In this document: positions 1-11,600 of the stretch, one piece after another | Numbering within the stretch: the stretch's first letter is position 1 | Layout: each line of letters begins with the position of its first letter | Assembly: GCF_029633865.1 (NCBI RefSeq) | Contig: NC_079222.1 | Span: 28,768,166 to 28,832,165, forward strand | Reading direction: 5' to 3' | Length of the DNA: 64,000 nucleotides | Origin: Lampris incognitus | Taxonomy: Eukaryota > Chordata > Actinopteri > Lampriformes > Lampridae | Made by a program: the position numbers and the translations under genes | Notes under the pieces: generated by a model | Databases searched by the model: none | Told to the model about the DNA's origin: nothing | What the model saw: only the letters and a program-made list of their open reading frames with translations

Positions 1-1092
1 AGTAGCGGTCTACGGAGGTCAATGAGTAAGAGTCCTAGTCAGCTTTCTGTAAGCTTTACTAAATTGTTTGTCTCCAACAATTCATATCAGAACCAGGAGC
101 TCATCCTGGGTGAGGTCATGAAACAATATCCATGACTAAGAGTAGGGTATTGGATGGGACACAGAGTGTGCCTGTTATGCTGTTAAAGGCTGATGCCATT
201 TAAATGGCTGATCGCCATGGCTATTGCATTATATTTCTAGGAATGAGCAAGATCAAATATCTGTAATGGTGGCATGAACTCACGTTTGCAGCGGCCTCAC
301 CCAGTGCCGGTGTGGGAAGATGGCGGCGCAAACTTACATTTGCACCTGCCTCACCCAGTACCGTCCATGCAGTGTCCTTGTCCATGTCTGCATCTAGGTT
401 TGTGTCTTTGTTTGGTGGCTGGGTGAGCTGGCACTGGAACGGCTGGGAGAGCCTGGTCTGCTGCGTCCTGTGGGCCCAGGTACCACGGCCCTGCCCAGAG
501 CTGCGCCTGAGGAGGACGCACCGAGGCCGGTCTGACAGGACGCGGAAGTAGGGCAGGCTAAGCTAACTTGCTAGCCCATGCAGACCAGCAGTTCCCATAA
601 CACCGAGGGCGGTCTGGCGGCGGCCTCGCCTGGCGTTGACTGCGGTGTTTATGGTGTCGTCGTGTGGAGTGCGGGGAGGTGTTTCGAGGGTGTCTGGCTG
701 GGAGAGCTGGCGTTGGATCAGCTGAGGGAGCCTGGTCTGCTGCATCTGGTGGGTCCAAGGACCACGGCCCATGCAGACGGGCAGTTCCGACAGTCATCCT
801 GGCTGGCGTTTGCTCTCTTGGAGAGTGATATGTTGGAAATATGTGTCCTTGTAGTTTGGATATGTGTTTTTGTCTTTGTGTTGCACTGCTGTGGGTTGGG
901 GGGAAATGACAAATAAATGTTCCTGATTCCTGATCTACAGATTGCCCTGATAAACAGATATAGAGATGATTTTTCTTTAAAGTATGTTTGTATTTAATCT
1001 ATCCTAACTGACTTCTAACCAGTCTTCAGTGGTTACACACAGTAGTCTTCCATCTCCCATGACAACTGTAACTGCGTTAATCTGCCTCTCAG
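1..1092 (+). other. ANTXR1 intron 1 (3' part)
   Basis: No coding exon was found. About 300-930 is a dispersed repeat described separately; the rest is AT-rich with no recognisable feature. A polypyrimidine run and AG at 1091-1092 form the acceptor of exon 2. Confidence 0.6.
300..935 (+). mobile_element. Dispersed repeat family A, copy 1 (LINE-3'-end-like)
   Basis: GC-rich sequence with internal near-duplicates (GGGAGAGCTGG... and CCACGGCCC...) followed by a T/G-rich stretch and an end reading AATAAATGTTCCTGATTCCTGAT-like. The same sequence recurs inverted at 6975-7370 and direct at 7630-8260, so it is an interspersed repeat. The terminal AATAAA and short repeated tail suggest the 3' end of a non-LTR retroposon, but I cannot name the family. 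Reading frames inside it are low-complexity translations, not genes. Confidence 0.6.
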
Positions 1093-1164
1093 GTCTGGCA
1101 GCGTGCAGCATCACTGGAATGAGATTTATTACTTTGTCGACCATTTGGCTCACAAGTTCATCAG
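1093..1164 (+). CDS. antxr1: ANTXR1 exon 2
   Basis: Acceptor AG at 1091-1092, donor GTAGGT from 1165. Begins with the last base of a codon and encodes [18 protein letters not shown]..., ending with two bases of a Ser codon. The SGS is the SxS of the MIDAS motif, so the DxSxS is split between exon 1 (off window) and this exon. The [10 protein letters not shown] block is characteristic of ANTXR1. Confidence 0.95.
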
Positions 1165-2857
1165 GTAGGTCCACTTTGTGCATCAGTATAAAGCAGATAA
1201 TTTTTTTAATAATACAATTGGAGGATTTTTGAATTGAATAAAAACGTATCGTCTCTTCTTTTTTCCTCAAGTCCTCAACTGCGGATGTCCTTTATTGTGT
1301 TTTCAAGAGAAGGATGGATTCTGATGAAACTAACTGAAGACAGGAAAGGCACATTGAAAATATCTTCGTGAACTGTAATAGCATGCATATTTTATTCTGT
1401 AGGTTATAACTGAGTTATATTTATGTACACGTGATCAGAGAGCTGATCCGGGCCGGTCTTGAGGAGCTACGCATGGTGCAACCAGGAGGAGACACCTTCA
1501 TGCACAAAGGTTTCCAACGAGTGAGTCATCTGTTAAGGCTGTGGGAGACTGTTGCAAGTCTGGCAACTTACTGCCAAAATAAGTTGCATTTAATTTATAG
1601 CCTATGAATACAAACTTTTTTCTCTCAGGCCAGTGAGCAAATTTACTACGGAACTGGATATGGTGAGTATGTTTTTTTCCCCTCTGTTATCTTTAATCAG
1701 GCTTTTTGCAGTAAATGATCTTTATTTATTCATCACAACCAAAGCAATCCCTTTTCATATTTTCATACTTGAGACACCCAAAAAAATAAATTGTGTGCAC
1801 AAGACTGCTTTTGTGTTACTGTCGAGCAGTTAGTGTATTTTTTGTTCTCTTGTCTTTGATTTTCAGGTTACAGAACAGCCAGTGTTATTATTGCACTGAC
1901 AGATGGTGAACTGAGGGAGAATGAGTTTGACCTGGCAGAGAGAGAGGTGAGTGATGCTATAAGGGACTTCGGTGAAATTGGGAGTGGAAGCATTGAGACC
2001 TGTTTCTCCAAACCGCAAGTAGTCATTTACTGCTGGGGAGACATCCCATAAACTCCCTTTCTAGAAGACTGACACTTGATAACTTTGTTCCTATTTTATC
2101 AATGTGATGATTGGTCAATTTCCTCAAATTAATAGAGGATATCAGTGCATCAAGAATTATTTTGACAGGGGTGTCCGGGTAGTGTAGCGGTCTATTCCGT
2201 TGCCTACCAACATGGGGATCGCTGGTTCGAATCCCCGTGTTACCTCCAGCTTGGTCGGGCGTCCCTACAAACACAATTGGCCGTGTCTGCGGGTGGGTAT
2301 GTGTCCTGGTCGCTGCACTAGCGCCTCCTCTGGTCGGTCGGGGTGCCTGTTTGAGGGGGAGGGGGAGGGGGAGCTGGGCGGAATGGAGTGATCCTGCCAC
2401 GCGCCTGTCCCCCTGAAGAAACTCCTCACTGTCAGGTGAAAAGAAGCGGCTGGCGACTTCACATGTGTCAGAGGAGGCATGTGGTAGTATGCAGCCCTCC
2501 CCGGATTGGCAGAGGGGGTGGAGCAGCGACCGGGACAGCTCGGAGAGTGGGGTAATTTGCCGGATAAACTTGGGGGAGAAAAGGGGAAAATTTTTTTTTT
2601 TATATAGACTCAGTATCAAGTATCCAATGAAACATTAGCAGTTGGGGCTGTATGCAGTAGTTATTTCCATCTTTTCATGTTTATCATCACCATTGTAAGC
2701 ATCATGTTTTTACTCACGTGGTGAAGGTGTGGTGAGATGTTTAATGAATCCTGTGTTTCATACATCAGGCTAGCAGAGCACGTCAGTTGGGTGCCTCAGT
2801 GTACTGTGTGGGTGTTAAAGATTTTAATGAAACCCAGGTAAGATAACCAGTCAGTCC

Positions 2858-2909
<52 letters not shown>

Positions 2910-2912
2910 GAC

Positions 2913-2949
<37 letters not shown>

Positions 2950-5900
2950 GCCAGCTTGACTTCATCAATAAATGTTCAGTTGCATGTCGTTTCTTAACAG
3001 CTTTGGAAAATAGCTGACAGCAAAGACCACGTTTTCCCTGTGAATGATGGCTTCCAGGCACTACAAGGGATAATTGACTCGGTATGAAAAATATGCTCGT
3101 ATACTCTGTTTTGATATCACAAAAAGTCCTTTTTTAGATGTATAATTTTTACATAACAGATCATTACAGCTATTTTACGTGCAATTATTTTAGCTTTTTA
3201 AGTTTGATTTTACCCATTCAGATTCTGAAGAGATCATGCATTGAGATCCTTGCTGTGGAGCCCTCAAGCATCTGTGAAGGAGGTATTGTAAGGAACGCAC
3301 ACAACAGAAGGGAAAACCACATTCTCTCTTTCACTCTGTCTCTCCCTCTCTCTCCAGCCTTTTATATACAAATTAGATTAGATTGTTCACACGACCAAGG
3401 CTGGTGCAATTTGTTTTCGGTACACGTTAAACTCTGCAGCACAATACGCCCATGGGCAAAACAGCAGACACTCCACATATTATCACAAACACATCACACA
3501 ATAGCAGAAACAAACATTATGCACAACAGTTAGGGGAATGATAGTATGCATGCCAGTGGTGTGTGAGGAGGGGACTATAGGGAGGAATCCAGAGTCCTGA
3601 TTGCTAGGGGAAAAATGCTGTTTGTGAAGCGTTTAGTCTTAGTGAACGGTGACCTGTAGCGCCTCCCTGAGGGAAGGAGCTGGAAGAGGTGATGAACAGG
3701 TTGTGAGGGGTTGGAGATGATCTTCTTTGCTTGCTTTACAGGCCGGTGAGTGTGTAGAGATTCAACTGAGGGAAGTGGGTTGCCTATGATTTTGGATGCC
3801 TTGTTGAGAATCCACTGCAATTTTTTTTCCCGTGCCGCCGTACCATACTGGAATAGAAGATGTTATGATGGACTCGATAATAGCTGAGTAAAACAGAACG
3901 AGAAGTTGATGTTTGATCCAGTATTTTTTAAGCTGCAGAGGAAAGTAAAGTCGTTGCTGAGCTTTTGCAGGTTATTGCTATGTGTTCCAAGGAATTTAAA
4001 AGAGTCAGTGTTGGTGATGGGGTCTCCGTTCATTTGTGTGGGTGTTTCAGGATTCGGCATGCATCAGAAGTCAATAATGAGTTCTTGGGCTTTGGCTGTA
4101 TTAAGCAGAAGGTTGGTTGTTAGTGCACCAAGTGACAGCTTGGTCTACTGCAGTGTGGTACTGGGATTCATCATTGTTGGCGCTGAGGCCTACAATGGTT
4201 GTGTCATCTGCATATTTTATTATTTTCACACAACTGTTCATGGATGTAAAGTGGGTGGTGTAAAGTGAGAAGAGCCAGGGGGAGAGAACACAGCCCCGAG
4301 GAGCACCTGTACTGAGGGTAAGAGGGTGTGAGGTTAGGTTATTAACCTTCACCCTCTGTGGCCTGTTCCACGGGAAGCTCCGAATCCAGTGGCATATGGC
4401 TGGATTAATGTTCATATCCAAGAGTATGGTAATGAGTTTGAGTGGGTTGATGGAGTTGAAGGCGGAACTAAAGTCTAGGAACAGGATGCTTGTGTAGGTG
4501 TTTGGTGAGTCCAGGTGTTGCAGGGCATGGTTGAGGGCTATATGCTAACTGCATCCTCCACAGACTGGTTTGCTTGATAGGCAAATTAGGCCAATACGGT
4601 GCTAAATTGTTAATATTTCGTGGAAGTTACGTCACAAGTATGACTGGACATTCTACAAATATGGTTTGAATTCCAAATTAAATGATAATGAATGGACAAT
4701 ACTGCCTATTTTGTCTCGTCCCATTTCAGAGTCCTTCCAGGTAGTAGTCAAAGGGAACGGCTTCTCACATGCCCGGGATGTACAAAAAGTCCTCTGCAGC
4801 TTCCGCATCAATGACACAGTAACTCTGAGTAAGTACCATTACGTTTAGTTTAACCGTGTGGTTCTAAGTTTTTATTTACCACTTTCCAGATCACTGATAG
4901 TATCTAGACAGACAGTAAATCAAAAAAGAAAATGAAGACTTGTCAGGACTATCTTAAGTTTTTGTCTTTGTTTAATTTCTTCATGTTTGCAAGTGTCATA
5001 ACTTATGCATACTTGCTGGTAGGACCTGTCAATAGTCCGTAATTATGAATGACATGGTGTTTTCATCGGGTACTCTGACTGGTTGAATAATGATATAATT
5101 TCTGTAGAGTATAGTTTGTCTAGATTTTTGCTTTAATGAATTCCTCTGCCAGGCAAAAATAAAACATGATGGGGGACAGTTTTTCCAGTTTCAAATTTAG
5201 TGATAAACCTACCAATATAGAAACAACTTACCTTACATTTTTAATGGTATTTTCAAGTTTACAAAGTTTTGTTTGTGTGCTTTTGCTAAAAAATGTATGG
5301 GGTGGAAATACAGCATTTTGACAAAAAAAAATCTGCTCATTTAACTATTCATCCTTTATGCTCAACAATCCAATTGAGGGCTGTGAGGTGCTAGACCAGT
5401 AAGTGACCTCTTCAGTCTCAACTGACTGTAGGTATCCCCACCCTTATAAACAATACAGTGGCATAACGACAGAACCCACCGACCAGTTTTATATGCAACT
5501 ATGGGTGTGACCATTAGCTAGAGTTCCATTGGCCATGTGTACTATTCACAGAGTACTGGGGAATGGTTGTGATCATAGCATTGTAAAAAGGTGACAGATG
5601 TACCCTCGCTTCAGGGATGGTTGTTCATTCTTCACATAGATGGTCTCTTTGACTCCCCATTCAAACCAGCATTCCTTCCTATCAAGGATGTGCACATCCT
5701 CATCCTTGAACGAGTGGCCATTGGCCTGTAGATGGGTGTAGACTGTGGAGTCCTGGACTGACGCGTTAGCTCTTCTGTGTGTTTGAGTACATCTGTCGCC
5801 ATCTTACAATGCTGTGTTTGTGGGCGTCCGGGTAGCGTAGTGGTCTATTCCGTTACCTATCAACACGGGTATCGCTGGTTCGAATCCCCGGGTTACCTCC

Positions 5901-8655
5901 GGCTTGGTCGTGTCTGCGGCTGGGAAGCCGGAAGTGGGTATGTGTCCAGGTCGCTACACTAGCGCCTCCTCTGGTCGGTTGCGGCGCCTGTTCAGGGGGG
6001 AGGGGAAACTGGGAAGAATGGTGTGATCCTTCCACGCGCTATGTCCCCCTGGCGAAACTCCTCACTGTCAGGTGAAAAGAAGCGGCTGGCGACTCCACAT
6101 GTATCGGAGGAGGTATGAGAGGCAGAGAGGGTGGAGCAGAGACCAGGACGGCTCGGAAAATAGGGTAATTGGCCAAGTGCAATTGGGTAGTAAAAGGAGG
6201 AAAAATTTGAAGAAGAAAAAAAGTAAAAAATGTGATTGCAAATCCTCTGTGAATAGTAAACATTGCCATTGAAATTCTACTTAATGGTCACGGCAATTTG
6301 CATAAGAAATCGATGGTAGTTTTTGGTCGTTATGTCACTGCATTGTTTATAAGGGTGGGGGCACCTGCAGTCATTTTAGACTGAAGAGGTCACTTAGGTG
6401 AGTGATGAAACGTTTCTCTCTCAATAAACGCTGTGTCCAGATGAACCGATTCAACTTTCTGTGATAAGGCTGTATAATATCTGGGGAAGCCCATTAAGTA
6501 TTTTATAGGTTACAATCAGATCTAGCATGAAATGGGAGCCAGTGAAGTGAGGCTAGAATTGACGTGATATGGTCAAACGTTTTTTGTTTTAGTTGATATT
6601 CTAGCAGCAGCATTTTGAACTAGCTGAAGGTTTTCAGTTCATGTGGCAGGTGGGAAAAAAGTACACTGCAGTAATCTAATCTGGATAAAACAAAAGTCTT
6701 AATCAGTATCTCCCCATCAGCCACGGACAGAAAAGGCTGAATTTTGGCATTGTTTCGTCGGAGGACAGAGGGTTTTTTGGCGGTTTCTCTAATATGAATG
6801 TCAAAAGATAGGGATTGATCCAAAATAACACCAAGATTTTTGGCTGTGCAACTGAAGGAGGCCACACAGTTTTCAAGAGATACCATTACTTGGTCATAAA
6901 GGTGACTTTGTCTTGCAGGGCCAATAACCAGCACCTCAGTTTTTTTTCTTTTTTTTCTTTTCCAGAATTAAGTGGTAAGAATCAGGAACACTTTATTTAT
7001 AATTTCATTCCATGTACTTGTGTACATGAAATGAAACAAAATATTGTTTCCCCCAGCCCACAGCAGTGCAACACAAAGACAAAAACACATTAAAAAACTA
7101 CAAGAACACACATATCCAAACTAACACATATATCCAAACTAAACAAAAAAATGAGGGAACGAATGCCAGCCAGGATGACTGTCGGAACTGCTGGTCTGCA
7201 TGGGCTAGCAGTTAGCTTAGCCTGCCCTGCTTCTGCATCCTGTCAGACTGGTGTTTCCTCTTCGGCCGCCGCTCCAGGCAGGTGCCGTGGCCCTTGGGCC
7301 TACGTGATGCATCAGACCAGGCTCCCTCAGTCGACCCCATGCCACCTCTCCCAGCCAGACACCCTCGACACAAATGAACAGCAACAAATAGGGTCAGTTA
7401 AGAGAAACAATTTACGCTACAATAAAACATGTGAGAAAACAAACTGGTATCCATTCACAAACCAATGCAACGTTCATCATGAATTTCTGATGCTCAGTTC
7501 TCTTCTCAGACAGCTGTACATATTCGGAGCTACTTTTTTGTAGTTGAAGAACTGGTCATACTGCCATATTTATCCGTCAAGTCAGGCAATTATTCTCATA
7601 TTTGCAGTGAAAAATTAGATATCATCTAACTTCCACGGCCCTGCCCAGAGCTGCGCCCGAGGAGGTAACACCGAGGGCGGTCTGACAGGACACGGAGATG
7701 GGGCAGGCTAAGCTAACTGTAAGCCCATGCAGACCGGCAGTTCCGATAATACCGAGGGCGGTCTGGCGGCGACCTCGTCTGAAGTTTGTATTCCCAGGGA
7801 TACAAACGCAGACTGTGGTGTTTTTGGGGTCATCGTGTGGAGTTCAGGGAGGTGTGTCGAGAGTGTCTGGCTGGAAGAGCTGGTGTTGGATTGGCTGAGG
7901 GAACACGGTCTGCTGTGTCTGGTGGGCCCCAGGACCACGGCCCCTGCCCGGAGCTGTGCCCAAACAGGAAACACCAAGGGCAGTCTGACAGGATGTGGAA
8001 GCGGGGCAAGCTAAGATAACTGCTAGCCCATGCAGACCGGCAGTTCTGACAGTCATCCTGGCTGGCGTTGGTTCCCTTGGACAGCGACTTTTTTTAGTTT
8101 GGATTTAAGTGTTAGTTTGGATATGCGTGTTCTTGTTGTTCTTGTAGTTTTTGGATTTGTGATTTTGTCTTTGCATTTCACTGCTGTGAGCTGGGGGAAA
8201 CAATATTTCATTTCGTTGATGTTGTTTTAGTTCATGTACTTGCGTACATGAAGTGACATTTTTTGATTCAATACTAGTGACTGCTGCTTTCTTTATGGTG
8301 TTTTTATCATTGTTATTACATAGCAGGTCCACCTTTTTATTGTTTTGTTCTCGTGTATTCCAACCCATGGCAGAGGAAGTTTTTTGTATGTATGTCTGTG
8401 AAGTGTTTTTAAGTGTGTGTATGTCTGTGAAGTGTTTTTAAGTGATTTTAAGTGTGTGTATGTCTGTGAACCCAAAGACAAATTTCCACGTGAGTGGACA
8501 ATAAACATGTCTAATATAATCTATTAGCATCCTCTGTCATTGATAGCTTAGGTGGTCTATCTCTTAGGGCCCACCAACCTGGCAGCAACTTCCAAGCATT
8601 TTCGTAGATGGGAACCTGGTTAAAACTGAGTTCAAAGTGACATCATGACAATAAC

Positions 8656-8694
<39 letters not shown>

Positions 8695-11600
8695 GCCCCA
8701 AGGCTCTAAAGCACCGGGTTGGCATCCGGCGGGGGTTAGCCTGCCTCATGGGCAGGAGAGGTTCTTTAACCTTGGTCGGTAACTCTCCTAGAGCTGGTAT
8801 CTTGAAAAAATACTGGTGGTTGTGCAACCTAAAATTCACTAAAACTTTTATTACGGAAACTCGTATTACCAGATATTCATACCGCATCGGTTGTCGCGCG
8901 GGTTACCAAGGATCGCAATCTTCAGTGAGGAACCAGGCTGAGATCTAAAAGTGTGCTACTGGAACAAACTCTACCCAAAATGCACCTGAGGATCACCACA
9001 CCGAGGACATTCCTCAAAGAGGCCCTCATGTTGCACCATCTCAAAATCCCACTAAAGCCAGTCGACAGAAATGGTCTAGGGAAGAGTACAAAGAAGTCAT
9101 GGAAGCCTTCTACACTGCTTCCTTCAACCCAAAAACATCTGTAATTCAAAGCACCTATGACATCTGGCATGCCAATAACCCCACAAACAGGCTAAATCTA
9201 GACGCCAACAAACTTGCAAATGTCCGCCGTGATATCGTCAATAAGAAAAGACTAACCGAAATGGAGCTGCAAGCCATCCAAGCAGGAGTAAAGCAGAGAG
9301 ATGAGAATGTTGAACCTGATGAGAGGGATACAAACACAGATCCAGAAGAGCAAAATGAAGATACACACAAAAATGAGAGAACTGATAAGCCAGGTGACCA
9401 AAAACCACTAAACAAAGATGAACAAGATGAGAAAGTGAGTGAAATGAAAGAAAGCATCCTTAGAAAATACGAAATAGCCAAAGAAACCCCAGTAGGCCAG
9501 AGACCACCAATTCCAAAGATAAAAAGTGATCAGCAGTCAAAATCAGCCATAGAAATAGCAAACAAAGCCATCAACCAGATCAAAGACCAACTCCCAGAAG
9601 TGCTGTCCCTCACAGACATTAACCACCTTGTCTATACAACTGCCTCTGCCATCACTGAATCACTGGGCATCAAACAAAAGAGGAAGAACAGACCAAGAAA
9701 AGATAACCAATCAAAATGGAAAAAGAAAATTGAAAGTGAAATAGGGGAGACATATCTACACTAAATGAGATTAAAAATGAGAAACCAGTCAAAGAAAAAC
9801 GAAAAAGAGCACTAATCAGGAAACACAACTTCAAACAGAAAGAGCAACAGCCATTGAAACTAACAGCCATTGAAAAATTGAAACAACAACTACAAGCAAA
9901 AGCCAACGAGTGAAAAGGTACGATAAGAGACAAAAGTTCTTCCACCAGAACAAAACTTCCAAAGAAAACGCAAAGAAATTCTATAACGAACTAGGGAAAA
10001 GGTCGGTTGAGGTCAAAGAACCCCCTAAAATTGATGAAGTAGAGAAATTCTGGAGTAACATCTGGGAAAAACAAAATAATTACTAAAAAACGCTGAATGG
10101 ATTGGCCAAATAGAAACAAAGAACATCCAAACAAACCAACAAGAATGGCCACAAATAACCCTAGAAGAAACAAAAACAGCAATACAGAAGTCCAGTAACT
10201 GGAAAGCCCCTGGTAATGACGGGATAGCGAACTTCTGGATCAAGAGCTTGCCATCTTTACACCAAGATCTTACAAACGCCTACAATGGATGCATCAGCAA
10301 CCCAGAAACATGCCCTGAATGGCTCACAACTGGTACCACTTACCTACTTTCCAAAACAGAAGGCACCAAAAACCCTAAAAAGTATTGTCCCATCACATGT
10401 CTCCCTACAACCCACAAGATCTTAACATCCATCATCACTGGGAGAGTTTACAAACACCTGGAAGAAAACAACATACTTCCCATAGAACAAAAAGGGTGTC
10501 GAAAAGGGAGATATGGCTGCAAATACCAGCTTTTAATAAACAAGGCCATCATTAAGGAAGTAAAAACGAGGAAGAATAATCTGACAAAAGCCTGGATAGA
10601 TTATAAGAAGGCGTTCAACTCTGTACCCCATGACTGGATACTAAAATGTCTTGGCATCTACAAAATATCACCAATCCTTATCCAGTTCCTACAGCAAATA
10701 TGGACCAGTGGAAAACAACCCTTGTTCTAAACTACACAGATGGGACGCTACATTCAAGGCAGATCAACATCAATAGTGGCATATTTCAAGGCGACTCTCT
10801 TTCTCATCTCCTCTTTTGCGTAGCTCTTTCTCCACTATCCTCCCTCCTGAACAACACCAGCTATGGTTATACTACAGGTTCATGCACTATTAACCATCTA
10901 GTCTACATGGATGACCTGAAAAGCTTTACCAAGAATGACCAAGAACAAATTGGCCTTTTGACCATCGTAAAAGGCTTCAGTGATGACATCAAAATGGCTA
11001 CATTCAAAAAAGGAAGCTACATTCAAAAAAGGAAAACTTACCACCACCGACAACATCCAAATTGACCTAGACACCACCATCCAAGACCTAGAACAAGAAG
11101 GCACATACAAATACCTGAGAGTGAATGAAGGGGATGGGATACAACATGCCAAAATGAAAGAAAATATCAGAAAGGAGTACTACCGAAGAATACAAATTGT
11201 AACAAAATCCCAACTCAATACATCCAACCGAATGGAGGCCATCAACACCCTGGCTACACCAGTCGTAACTTACAGCTTCAACATTGTCGACTGGAAACTA
11301 GAAGAGATCAGGAAACTAGATAGAAAAACAATAAAAATACTCACCTTAGAGAGGATGCGCCACCCAAAATCAGATGTGGATAGATTGTACCTCCCCAGAA
11401 ACGAGGGTGGCAGGGGTCTAATCCAATGGGAAACTGCTTACAAAACAACAACAATAGGCCTAGATACTTACCTTAACACCTAAAATTACCCTCTTCTCAT
11501 GATTACTAGAGAGCATGGAAAACAAAACAAAAAGTACTCCGTAGCTAACTAAGCTGCAATGTTCAGAAGAGAGCTCAACCTCCCTGAAACACTGCAACCT

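Noticed and set aside
578..916. Open frames in the 300-930 region as genes
   Set aside because: They lie in a repeat found in three places and both orientations, with no protein family resemblance.
1029..1232. 67-codon plus-strand ORF over exon 2
   Set aside because: Wrong frame for ANTXR1 exon 2 and runs through both splice sites.
2169..2260. tRNA gene
   Set aside because: The A- and B-box-like head is joined to a 400-bp SINE body and repeated seven times; it does not fold as a complete tRNA with an anticodon arm that I can support.
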